NCBI GenBank assembly: GCA_003024985.2 | Contig: PXIH01S0000731.1 | DNA length: 10,336 nt | Strand: one strand, 5' to 3' | DNA from: Euperipatoides rowelli | Taxonomy: Eukaryota; Onychophora; Udeonychophora; Euonychophora; Peripatopsidae | Shown here: one piece after another, positions 1 to 8,595 of the stretch | Numbering within the stretch: position 1 is the first letter of the stretch | Layout of the letters: each line of letters starts with the position of its first letter | The notes under the pieces: model-generated | The model's database searches: none | What the model was told of the DNA's origin: nothing | The model's input: only the letters and a program-made list of their open reading frames with translations | Position numbers and translations under genes: made by a program

Positions 1-741
1 AATATTTTGGGTGGAAATGTTTAGCTATAAATGTGGAACCAATATTTCTATACCATAATTGATTTTGGCATGTGGTGAAATTCACTGATGTTTTTAATAA
101 TTATTTTAGACCAATCGCTAACATTGTTTCTAATAAAATAAAGGCGCTAAAATTATTATAACATATAAAAACGCCAGAAAACATTATCTTTACCCTTTTA
201 ACAGAATAAGCATTTATTCACCCATGTAAGATATTGGAAATATTTTAAACAAAGGTTTTGTTAGCAGCATTTAATGCATATTTCTGAACAGAAAATGACT
301 GTCTATATTTGAAGAAATGTTATGACCACTGATTAAAATTAGCAAGTAAGTGAATTAGTGAGGATGGTTCAGGATTGAATTGAAAGTTACACTGTAAAAA
401 ATTATAAAACACAGGGCATGTTTATTAATTCACTTATTTGGATTAGGGACGATTCATTAAAAGGGTTCCAGTTTACCTATTATTAAATTTTATCCTTTTA
501 GGTTGTTTTACTTAATATATTAAAAAAAATGAAATGTTAAGTTATAGGCTATTCTGAATAGGCTATATTAAAATAAGAAATTTGCTCTTTTAATATATTT
601 TAATATTAACTATCATTATATAAGAAAATGACAAAACCATTTATGATATGGGAATACCACATAAGTGATTTTGGCACACTAATGTCCAAAGCAATTATTT
701 TATGGAAATATGCTGCTGGGATGATATGTAATACAGTACAA
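1..741. other. AT-rich non-coding stretch, no gene seen
   Basis: No open reading frame of useful length and no RNA gene is seen. A direct repeat of ATAGGCTAT lies at 544-552 and 558-566. A short inverted repeat (TAAGTGAATTA at 347-357, its complement at 426-436) is within what chance gives in DNA this AT-rich. I see no exon, promoter or repeat family I can name. Confidence 0.6.
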
Positions 742-765
742 CCCCCCCCCCCCTTTTTTTTTTTT
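742..765. repeat. C12-T12 homopolymer junction
   Basis: Twelve C are followed directly by twelve T on the top strand, giving a 24-nt pure pyrimidine run. It is the only long C/G homopolymer in the window; all other runs are A or T. Such junctions are prone to slippage, so the true length may vary between individuals or be misread in assembly. Confidence 0.95.
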
Positions 766-2278
766 CATTTTATTTAACTCTAGATGTGCTTAGAAATTAA
801 CTGCAAAAATTGTTTTGCTCATCTGATATCTTAAATCGGGAAATTTTTTTTTGGACTTCAAAAGCAGTGACAAGATTTTACATGCAATCTCTTGCATTAT
901 ATTTTTTCTCTCTCTCTGTTGCAACACTATATATTTTATACATTCTACACTTCATTTTCTTAATGATTTATCAAATGTTTGTTTTCTTTTGATGTTGCCA
1001 CTTTTTTTTTTATCATTTGTGATCAGAATAGAAAACTTTTCAAACAGTACCGGTAACTGAATGAGACAAATCTATGCTTATCCACTAGAGAGCAAGTCTT
1101 GACATGTTCTGCTTCAATCTCAGGAAGTTTAGTAGTGTGGTCCCGAAGCCACTATCTCTATTGGGTAATTTCTCTCAAGTGAACACTTACTCCAAGATAA
1201 AAAAAATAAGAACTTCAGCAATATAAAAAAAAAGTGAAAAATTAAAACTTTTTAACGATACTTGGGGAACTTGGTTAAATGTCATTTTTACCGAGAAGAG
1301 GAATAAAACATTTGGTGTTTTCAGAAAATCGGCACACTCTAGTCAATAAAAAATATTAAGAACTTTGCTTCTTGATACTGCAAGATATAAAATTGTCTCA
1401 ATTTTTTTTTTGTTAAATTGTCATGATTTTTGTCTATTTGGTCTAAAACGTGTAAGGTATTCGTATCATCCAATCCGTCCAAAATTCATAAATACCCACA
1501 CTAAACCAAATTGTGAAAAGTTTAATTAATCACTCAAGAAACATTGTTTTACTAACAAATTTAATTGCAGTAATATAAAATCACTTCATTATAAGTTGTT
1601 TTGCTATAAAGTTGTACATAAGCTAATTAGGGATCATATTTAAATTGACTTGCTTCACTATAAAGGTTTTTGTAGAATCAGAATGTTATATTTTTTATGA
1701 ATGAAATTTCAACAATCAAATATTTACTGATTAAATTCTAAAAAAATAAATAAATGACAAATAGTTTTGCGACCAATAATAAGACTATTAAAATTCAAGT
1801 TTTTAATACGATCTTAGCATTGTGGATGTCTCATGGATAATAAAGAGCATAACATGTCCACATTTCAATAAGATTTCATTTTAATTTATACTACCTTGTA
1901 TTTTAAGTTAACATTCAATTTTCAAAGATTGGCACATGAATTTTTTTTTACTAGAGCCTATCTTCAATTTTAACATGTATTCCCTTTGAAAAAGTGTTTC
2001 AATAGAATAAATCTGTCAACACTAATCGAGGTAGGCCTATATCTGGAGTTAAAAAACAACTCTTGGTTATAATTTATTTTAGAAATTTTGTTTAATAAAT
2101 TTTCTATCGCCTACTAATTTCTTTTAATGGTATGAATTTATTGTGTTCCTACAAAAATAAAATGCCTTGTTTCTGCTCCACATGAATGCAATTATTCGAT
2201 TTTGCCAGTTAGGCCCCCTCCCCCTAACACCAGGTAGAATTTTTTTTAAAAAAAATCAAACTTATTGTTAATCATAAA
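766..2278. other. AT-rich non-coding stretch, no gene seen
   Basis: Two overlapping short open frames (810-992 and 851-1060) encode Phe/Ile/Leu-rich peptides read from T-runs and look like composition artefacts. Positions 1075-1200 are less AT-rich and less repetitive than their surroundings, but I recognise no coding or repeat match there. A pyrimidine-rich patch at 2211-2224 is flanked by GTTAGG (2208-2213) and its complement CCTAAC (2223-2228), a possible 6-bp stem. A T8-A8 block lies at 2240-2255. Confidence 0.55.
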
Positions 2279-2324
2279 TTAAAGGAGTAGTCCAGAACTA
2301 AATAAAAATTTGAATATGTTTTAT

Positions 2325-2343
2325 AATATCAACTTTATTTTTA
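2325..2343 (+). repeat. left arm of exact 19-nt inverted repeat
   Basis: This stretch is exactly complementary to 2586-2604, 242 nt downstream. A rough estimate, allowing for the AT bias, gives well under one such pair expected in 10 kb, so it is probably a real structural repeat. Confidence 0.85.
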
Positions 2344-2585
2344 CCAGAAATAAAGAGATTTAGCCTACTGTATTTTTTTTTTAAAAAAAAATAAAATAAG
2401 CCGGTTTTGATGAATCAATTATGGCATACATATTTTTCAGAACACTAATACTAAGGGATTTTCATATAGACAAACATATTAAATTTTAGGAATAAGGTAG
2501 AAGAAATGTGGTCTTCTACATCTTTTAGTTTATAATATGATGCTATTATTTTGTGTTGGTAGAAGAAAAATAATTAAGAAATCAT

Positions 2586-2604
2586 TAAAAATAAAGTTGA
2601 TATT
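2586..2604 (-). repeat. right arm of exact 19-nt inverted repeat
   Basis: This is the complement of 2325-2343. The match stops at both sides by base mismatch and then resumes imperfectly outward toward 2660, as expected for the decayed arm of a MITE. Confidence 0.85.
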
Positions 2605-2660
2605 CATTATAAGTAAATTTAATATCACAATTATTAATTATATGGACAACATTCCTCTAA

Positions 2661-3916
2661 CTATTTATCACATAGAATTGAAAATGCTTACCTGTTTATG
2701 AGAATGATGCAGTCGTTTTAAACAGGGATAGGCTACCTTGGAAATAAATGCTATTTGAACAGATGTGCATATCATATTTAATGTTATATGAGACTAGGGA
2801 TCTTGCATATTAATGTTATCTTTACATAAGCCAGATAAAACCAAAATATCAAATTATTAGTCTACTAATAGTGTATAAATACCGTATGGGATAAAAAAAG
2901 TTTTTTTCTTTTTATCTTGAAAAAGTAAAGTTTTTTTTTTAAATTGCAATTTTAATACACAAAGTAAGTCTGAAATTATTTTTTTTTAAATACTGTATTT
3001 CTCTTAGAGATACATTAACCTGCATTTAGGTTACTAAATGTTTAACATTATCATAAAATAATTGTTTTTTAAAACTAAAACACTGGTTGAACTTCATATC
3101 TCATTTGAAAATAATTATTTCTATAAATGTCTACAATGTAATTGTTATAAATTATTGCAAATATGAAAAGTTGTATGATATATGAATTTTCAGACATACA
3201 GTATAATCACAATTATTATACTAAGGCATTCCAAAGTGGTTTGTGCAAATATCTGAGACAAAAAGTTAAAAGTTAATTATACTATCAATTAAAGGCTTTA
3301 AGTGATAGCGTAATGAATTATTTGTCATCATTTATAAATTTCCGTGGCAGCTTTAAAGTATTTTAAATATGAAATAAAGAAATATGAAATTGGTTGGCTA
3401 CTTTTCAAACAATATTATAAATATACTGTAGATATTAATAAGTGGAGGCAATAATAGGGAAGTATGGACAGAGAGAAAAGAGAGGGCTCTTTTGTAAAAA
3501 AATATATGAAGCGGGTGTGTAATAGAGAAAATAAAAATATATTTTACAAATGTGAACATTGCTTGAGAAGTAGTTAGTACTACTCTAATGTCTTTATAGA
3601 ATGACTCTAGAATGAAAGAAATATCCTCAATCTTATCTTAGATGTGCCCTACTTTTGTTTTGTTCTTTTACAAATAAATATTTCTATGTGAAATATTTTT
3701 AACACATTATACTCGCCTCTTCATAACATTTTCTTATTTCCATCTATTTGTTAATTCTGAGGTAAACTATTTTGGACATTTGTCTAACTTGTAATGCCCT
3801 CTAAGTTGTTCAGTACCGTACTAAAATTACTGTATAGACATAAGTCATTAATATGACCGTGCATAATTTTAATACCTTATTCATAAATTATTCAAATACA
3901 AAAGGTAAGTTAAATG
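2661..3916. other. AT-rich non-coding stretch, no gene seen
   Basis: The stretch holds many A and T runs and scattered small hairpins. Examples are GATAAAAA at 2890-2897 with its complement at 2909-2916, and AAAAGAG at 3476-3482 with CTCTTTT at 3487-3493. A purine-rich patch lies at about 3443-3486. No open frame, RNA gene or recognisable repeat family was found. Confidence 0.55.
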
Positions 3917-3931
3917 AAAAAAAAAAAAAAA
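3917..3931 (+). repeat. A15 homopolymer
   Basis: A pure run of fifteen A lies 21 nt left of the piggyBac-like MITE. A T15 run lies about the same distance order to its right (4295-4309). There is no sign that it is the tail of a retroposed copy. Confidence 0.9.
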
Positions 3932-3952
3932 TGTCTAAATAGATTTTTGTAA

Positions 3953-4249
3953 CCCTTTCCACTCCAATTATTTTATGGTTTCGTTATGCGCCAATTTTTT
4001 TTACATGATTACATTCTTTTAAATCCCCTGATTTTAATTTTTTTGTAAATCATTTGGTATGATTATAAACAAATATATTTTAGTCCTTTTGAGCATAAAT
4101 TTTACTAATTAGTAATTTGAAGCATTTTTGAGGCTAACAATGTAACTGATTGTTAAATTGTAAAGAAAAAATGTACTGTAGATTTTTAATCGCCAGTGGA
4201 GTGGAAGAGAAATTTTTATGATATATAATTGACATTTGAGTGGAAAGGG
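3953..4249. mobile_element. piggyBac-like MITE, about 297 bp
   Basis: The left end begins CCCTTTCCACTCCAAT at 3953. The right end, read on the minus strand from 4249, begins CCCTTTCCACTCAAAT, which is 15 of 16 identical. The right end abuts TTAA (4250-4253) and the left end abuts GTAA (3949-3952), read here as a TTAA target duplication with one base changed. CCC-starting termini at TTAA are the mark of the piggyBac superfamily. A second copy of the terminal word (TTCCACTCC on the minus strand) occurs subterminally at about 4196-4207. Beyond it, GCGCCAATTTTTTT on the left pairs loosely with GGCGATTAAAAAT on the right, so the arms extend inward in decayed form. There is no coding capacity, so the element is non-autonomous. 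Confidence 0.78.
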
Positions 4250-4294
4250 TTAAAAACAATTCAATTTTCTATAATCATTGGATTTGGTTTGGAA

Positions 4295-4309
4295 TTTTTT
4301 TTTTTTTTT
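4295..4309 (+). repeat. T15 homopolymer
   Basis: A pure run of fifteen T lies in the interval between the piggyBac-like and hAT-like MITEs. On the minus strand, the longest open frame in this part (4250-4453) runs through it as a Lys run, which argues that the frame is not a gene. Confidence 0.9.
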
Positions 4310-4412
4310 ACATTTTGTTGCATTAATTTTAAATGGCCAACTTGAAACATCAACATAAGAGGTTTGACTTGGTGACAATAAATACATAGGCCTGCTGGTA
4401 TATAAAATTATT

Positions 4413-4420
4413 ATGTACAG
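4413..4420 (+). repeat. left 8-bp target-site duplication of hAT-like MITE
   Basis: ATGTACAG immediately precedes the CAGGGG terminus. It matches TTGTACAG at 4847-4854 except for the first base. Confidence 0.7.
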
Positions 4421-4846
4421 CAGGGGTTCCCAACTTTTTGTACCCTGGAGCACATTCTAAAATAAGGGTAGGGCGGTGGGCACCAACTATATTTTCCATA
4501 ATCACAAAAATATATGTGCAGATGTCAAAAATTCTTAGAATCTAGATTGTATCGCCTGTATTTAGACAATTCTCTATCCCCACCATTTTACAATTCAGCC
4601 TTCTGTGTACATTTCGCTCAAGTTCATCCGCGTTAACTTGGCACAAAAGGTGGAGTTAAAGAGGCCAATTAACAAGAAAATTGCCGCCTAAAATTGTTGC
4701 CTAACCACTCACAATCTAAATCAATGGAACCCAGGTGCTGCCAAGTTAAGGTGGGCAAGCTTTAGTTTTGTGGTCTAACAGCGGCGGGCACACACAAATT
4801 GGTAGATCGGTACCATGGTGCCAGCGGGCACAGGGTTGGGAACCCC
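4421..4846. mobile_element. hAT-like MITE, about 426 bp
   Basis: The left terminus is CAGGGGTTCCCAAC at 4421. The right terminus, on the minus strand, is GGGGTTCCCAACCCTG, ending near 4846-4849. CAGNGGTTCNCAAC-type ends are typical of hAT elements. The flanks ATGTACAG (4413-4420) and TTGTACAG (4847-4854) agree at 7 of 8 positions, matching the 8-bp target duplication of hAT transposons. The right end is ambiguous by 2-3 nt because the terminal CTG overlaps the duplicated site or has decayed. The interior is clearly richer in G+C than its surroundings and carries GGGCAC repeats (4478, 4786, 4826), a near-palindrome around CCATGG (about 4811-4824) and an 11-nt inverted repeat (4633-4643 with 4739-4749). 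No transposase frame is present, so it would have depended on an autonomous hAT relative. Confidence 0.85.
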
Positions 4847-4854
4847 TTGTACAG
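4847..4854 (+). repeat. right 8-bp target-site duplication of hAT-like MITE
   Basis: TTGTACAG follows the GGGAACCCC end directly. The shared core TGTACAG on both sides supports insertion of the element into this site. Confidence 0.65.
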
Positions 4855-4897
4855 GATATGTCTCAGAATGGGCCATCTATTGATTAAAATTTTAACT

Positions 4898-5122
4898 AAA
4901 ATTCAATAACTCATGTATTATGAAAAATTATTACCTACTATCCTTATGTATGGTTGATCTTTTAGTATTCGAGGGGAGGGAAGCGGAAGGCCAGGGGAAA
5001 AATAGGCAACAAATTCAATAACTCATGAATTATGAAAGATTGTCTAAAATACATATGTATGTTTGATGTTTTAGAAATTGAGGGGAGGATGGGGGAAGTG
5101 TGGTGAGGGGGGAAAAATGAGG
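4898..5122. repeat. two-copy tandem repeat, about 113 bp per unit, G-rich
   Basis: Both copies open with AAATTCAATAACTCATG (4898 and 5011). Both continue through ATTATGAAA, TATGTATG, TTGATNTTTTAG, a GAGGGGAGG block and a final GGGGAAAAAT. Copy 1 spans 4898-5010 and copy 2 spans 5011 to about 5122. The copies have diverged by scattered substitutions and small indels. The first half of each unit is AT-rich and the second half is strongly G-rich on the top strand. The pair starts about 45 nt after the hAT-like MITE. It is a local duplication or a fragment of a minisatellite or larger repeat. No coding potential is seen. Confidence 0.88.
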
Positions 5123-5130
5123 GTGGGGCC
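5081..5130 (+). other. G-run cluster, possible G-quadruplex former
   Basis: Runs of 4, 5, 6, 3 and 4 G occur within about 50 nt on the top strand, separated by 5, 11, 8 and 1 nt. Two of these loops are longer than the usual 7-nt limit, so folding would be weaker than for a canonical motif. A further G-rich patch follows at 5160-5183. Confidence 0.5.
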
Positions 5131-6405
5131 AGAAACAGGCGGAGGAATGAATTTTCATTTGGGAGGGTTAAAATTCTAGGGGCAGATGTTCTGTGCAGCG
5201 TATCTAATTTTCGGATAAATTAAACAGAATTACCATTATCACACTACAATACACAGAAAGTAAAACTGTTCAAAATAACTGTAGTTTAATCACAGTATAT
5301 GAAAATATTTTTTAAAAAAATAATTCCAAATCTACTGGAATTTTTTAGTGACTATAAAGTTTTTGACTTTATCAACAGTATACAGACTTGCATTAGAAGG
5401 GCTGTTATATAAATTTTCAAAATTGTTTGTGTGAATATTTTTGCTTAATTTACGGTTGCCATTTTGAAAAAGCAGCTGGATGATCTTGCAGCGCCTATCA
5501 TTGTAATAAAATCATATTTACTTTTAATATTTTGAGCAAAACTTAGTATAAACATAAAGCATCCAATTCACAAGTTTATTGAAATAGCTATTTTAAAGAT
5601 AAAAAAAAATATGATGACATTAGCTAGTCTTTTTTATACTCGCACTAGACAAATTTTGCTAAAGCACAGAAAATGGTCTAGAAAATTACAATTTTTATTT
5701 ATTGCTTGCTACAATATTATGGTAATTGAAAACATTTTCATATTTTTCCAAAATCTGTGCAATCGTTTGTCTTACAGAATGTGTACATTTTATTTTTTGA
5801 TGAAATTATAAGAGACAAGAAATGAAATGTCAAAATAATAAAGACTAATATAAAACTTAAAAAAAAAAGTAAACATTTCCAGAAAATAGAATGATAAACC
5901 ACTTAGCTTATACAAAAATTATTAAGTGAAAAATGGAATGAAACTGCATCTTTTAAATGCACCATGAAACAATTCATCACCTTAGAGCAGTCGTCAGTTG
6001 AACGAAAGTGAATGAATTGAAAACAAAATGTCACATAGTGGTTGACTGAGAAGCAATGCTTAGACTCCTGTATTTGTTCAATGTAGACAATATTTTTTTA
6101 AAAAAAAAGTAGAAATTCTGATTTGAAAGTGATACTGTAGGCTACTTTTAAATTTGTTAAGTATTTCGACCAAAAGATGTCCAAAGTTTAAAATAAAACC
6201 CGCAGCGAACAGGAATTAAAATGTCCTAGCATACCTAGGAAAAAAAATAGTGTATAGGCTATTGCCAACAAATTTATTTTTTATATGATTATCTTATACA
6301 AGCCTACAAATTGTTACAAGAAAGGAGTCACCATAATAAGTTAACAATATGCCAGTGGTAAGAAAAAGCCAGAACTATGATGCTATCAAAAATGGGTAGA
6401 TGAGT

Positions 6406-6441
6406 CCAAAGACATAATACAGTAGGCTATAATGTCTTTGG
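6406..6441. repeat. hairpin with 10-bp perfect stem
   Basis: CCAAAGACAT at 6406-6415 is exactly complementary to ATGTCTTTGG at 6432-6441, with a 16-nt loop. Two G-U pairs could extend the base. The stem is too short for a microRNA precursor. An arrangement like this could arise by chance in 10 kb. Confidence 0.6.
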
Positions 6442-6461
6442 GTGAATCAAGACACTAGTAT

Positions 6462-6479
6462 AAAAAAAAAAAAAAAAAA
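6462..6479 (+). repeat. A18 homopolymer
   Basis: This is the longest A run in the window. The 150 nt before it show no tRNA-derived head or A/B-box promoter that would mark it as a SINE tail, and no flanking target duplication is evident. Confidence 0.9.
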
Positions 6480-7231
6480 TGTGATGAGGAAAATATTTAT
6501 ACAATGTTTAGCCTACTCGATGTTTTCTATAGGACATTTTATTGAGAAAAGTTATAAATTTCCATAATTGATTAAAAATTTCGGCATCAAGACTACCAAC
6601 TATCATAAGTGATTACCATAACAAAATGACATGAAAAGTGATCCGATTTCTGATTATATCGAGAATGGATGAATGAATAAAAAATGGAGATAAGGTGAAA
6701 TGAAAAGTACAAGTAAATCTGACTTAATTTAAACGTTTTTGGACTAACACGATTAAAGTGTTATTACATTTCAAATTACACGCCAATTATTTGAAATAAC
6801 ACAATTTTAAAATAAATAAAAGATGTATAATTTATATAAAAATAAGACAATGAAAAGATAATTAAGCTCCTATTGACACAGAAAATAAGAGAAATTTCAA
6901 AATGATTCAAATTATTGATGTTTTTCTATAAATAGCCCGTTATGACCGATAGTCTAAAATCAAATCCCTCCATCCATCCAATACCCTTATTTATAGGTAG
7001 GTTACAATGTTTAGAAAATGAACTTAACAAGACGTTATTAAGTAGAATAAAAGAAACACGGTTTTTGTTTTCACTTCCCCTAACCGTTAGCATTTCCATT
7101 ATATCCTATGATTTAAGAACACGCCAACATGAATCAAAAACTATTTATTTTCTTTGCAGTAATTTACAAAGTTAATATAACTTACTGTTTTTCTTTCTTC
7201 TCTAAAAACACAATTTAGCCAAAAATTTGAT

Positions 7232-7251
7232 TTATAAGTTATAACTTATAA
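7232..7251. repeat. perfect 20-nt palindrome
   Basis: The stretch built from TTATAAGTTA followed by its own reverse complement is a perfect palindrome with no loop. A further short stem (AAGCTA 7250-7255, TAGCTT 7259-7264) overlaps its end. It could extrude as a cruciform. It may be a decayed repeat end or a chance product of local AT richness. Confidence 0.75.
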
Positions 7252-7340
7252 GCTATAGTAGCTTACTATATATGCACCATACAAATAATTAAACCGTATA
7301 TTATGAAAAAAAAAAATGAAAACATAAAACTATTACCGTA

Positions 7341-7946
7341 TCAAGTTGGACCATCATGTGAGCCCAGTGCAGTCTTTAGGCCTATGCATGGTAGCATAGT
7401 GTCTACCAGTGTCGGAAAGTCAACAGAAGGGATTTGATACCACTCAGCCACAAGAAACGTTATCAATGTCGCTTCAGAAGTTCCCAGTATCAGATTAAAA
7501 TCTGGAAAATTGGAAGACGATGGTAAGCTCATACTCCTCAGCCTATTGGGTGATCACATGTGCTATGTGGATAGGCACATCACCATTCTAAATAACAACT
7601 CTTTCTTAAAGAACAAAAAGCTGGGTTCAGATGATTTTACTCAGGACTGTTNAATAGCCTTTGACATCAACCTTTCCTTATATGGAAGTTAATTCAAACT
7701 GTGCTAGGGGAAAGTACCCCAAACCATTATAAATTCTCCAGGACTCTTTAATAGTACAAAACTAGCAATTGGAATTGTAAGCATCCTTTGGATGGTGCCA
7801 CACAAGGACTTATCCATTTCCTGTAAACATACGATTTATCAGACCATATATTTACTCAGCCATTCATCAAGAGTCCACTGCTTGTGCACAATGCACCATT
7901 GGATACAATTTATATTATCCAATGAGTGGCTTGCAAAATGCAATCC
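7341..7946 (-). pseudogene. decayed Tc1-like (DDE) transposase fragment
   Basis: Read on the minus strand, pieces match a Tc1 transposase in the right order across several frames. GLHFASHSLDN (7946-7914) resembles the RLxFAxxH segment. LDE...LSKYM (about 7871-7845) resembles the first catalytic block, SDESKYM. FIMVWGTF (about 7735-7712) resembles VMVWGCF. GDVPIHIAHVITQ, a stop, then AEEYELT (about 7584-7525) resembles DNAPIHTARVVTxW. The last open frame (7532-7341) gives FPDFNLI, like SPDLNPIE, then EWYQIPSVDFPTLVDTM and the tail GSHDGPT. Frameshifts and stops break every join. At the second catalytic position the aligned residue is Gly, and at the third, Leu. No N-terminal helix-turn-helix region or terminal inverted repeats were found, so the copy is also 5'-truncated. 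An undetermined base (N) lies at 7652. The family match is by motif only. Confidence 0.85.
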
Positions 7947-8595
7947 GAAATGTATCCAGTACTATGCAGTTGTCAGGGCCATCTGGTCTAATATCTGCTG
8001 CCCCTTTTCATAATTTTCATGGCAAACATTACAGTCGTATTTACTGTATGTCTAAATAATACATATGTTAAATATTTCAAAATCTATAACAGAATCAAAA
8101 AAACTTAAATACCAGTTAACATTTTTTGTTCTTTTTTTTATCAGAAAATTTAATATAGGCTATAAAGAAAAACGATTTCTAACAAACAGATGTGTTATGA
8201 TTTTTTTTCTAAATTTTTTTGGTTTTGATTTTTGAAATCTGCATTAAATTCTGATTTTAAAAAATGTATAAGTTTATTTCTAAATGTTTTATATTTGTAT
8301 TATGCTACCTGAAAGTCAAAATTTCAGAATCGCTTTTGATAGATCTTGAAAATAATATCACTGTAAACCCAAAATTAAAAAAATTTTCAAACAATCCAGA
8401 AAATCCTTTCATATGCCTAAATAATAAACAATTTTTTTAACACTGTTGCACAACTAAATTTACCTTCGAAATTAGGTTATTACGAATAGCATATAAATAA
8501 TATATTGTGTCATGTGCGTGCAAGGAGTCTGTTATCTTGGTTAAATGCAACTTAAAAGTTACATTCTGCTAATATAAAATATGAATTAATAAAAT
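7947..8595. other. AT-rich non-coding stretch beyond the transposase relic
   Basis: Positions 7947-8030 may still hold degraded transposase sequence, judged by composition, but no motif is legible. Beyond that the DNA is AT-rich with T-runs, and neither the missing N-terminal part of the transposase nor a terminal inverted repeat could be identified. No gene is seen. Confidence 0.5.

Larger units (their letters stand above)
2279..2660. mobile_element. probable MITE with degenerate terminal inverted repeats
   Basis: The outer ends read TTAAAGGAGTAGTCCA on the left and, on the opposite strand from 2660, TTAGAGGAATGTTGTCCA. Further in, each arm reaches an exact 19-nt inverted repeat at 2325-2343 and 2586-2604, with core AATATCAACTTTATTT. 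The sequence between outer end and core aligns loosely with small indels, so each arm is about 65-75 nt. The interior (about 240 nt) has no coding capacity and contains a T10-A9 block at 2373-2391. The size and symmetry fit a non-autonomous DNA transposon. The superfamily is not clear. TTA(A) at both outer edges would suit a TTAA or TAA target, but this is inference and the exact boundaries are uncertain. Confidence 0.6.
5131..7340. other. AT-rich non-coding stretch, small hairpins only
   Basis: Short open frames at 5611-5811 and 6942-7175 show no recognisable domain, and their composition matches the surrounding non-coding DNA. Visible structures are ATAAAGT (5354-5360) pairing with ACTTTAT (5366-5372), TCCTAG (6224-6229) with CTAGGA (6235-6240), the hairpin at 6406-6441, an A18 run at 6462-6479 and a palindrome at 7232-7251. 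A splice-acceptor-like pyrimidine run ending in TTTGCAG lies near 7147-7159, but no exon can be argued around it. Confidence 0.55.

Noticed and set aside
810-1060. Two overlapping open frames of 60 and 69 codons rich in Phe, Leu and Ile
   Set aside because: The residues simply reflect T-rich DNA. There is no domain, no splice context and no recognisable homology.
4250-4453. Minus-strand open frame of 67 codons
   Set aside because: It runs through the T15 run as a Lys tract and crosses from the edge of one MITE into the start of another, so it cannot be a conserved gene.
5646-5765. Possible microRNA-like foldback (GCACAG pairing with CTGTGC, CTAGAC with GTCTAG)
   Set aside because: The stems are only six base pairs with large unpaired interiors, so no precursor-like hairpin forms.
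5611-5811. Plus-strand open frame of 66 codons
   Set aside because: The composition is the same as the surrounding non-coding DNA, and no motif or family resemblance was found.
6942-7175. Open frame of 77 codons ending beside a TTTGCAG acceptor-like site
   Set aside because: It is the longest frame in the window but has no recognisable motif. The acceptor-like site lies at the end of the frame, where an acceptor should not be, and no partner donor is convincing.
7510-8013. Plus-strand open frames at 7510-7692 and 7792-8013
   Set aside because: They lie antisense to the transposase relic, and the first crosses the undetermined base at 7652. The minus strand explains the sequence better.
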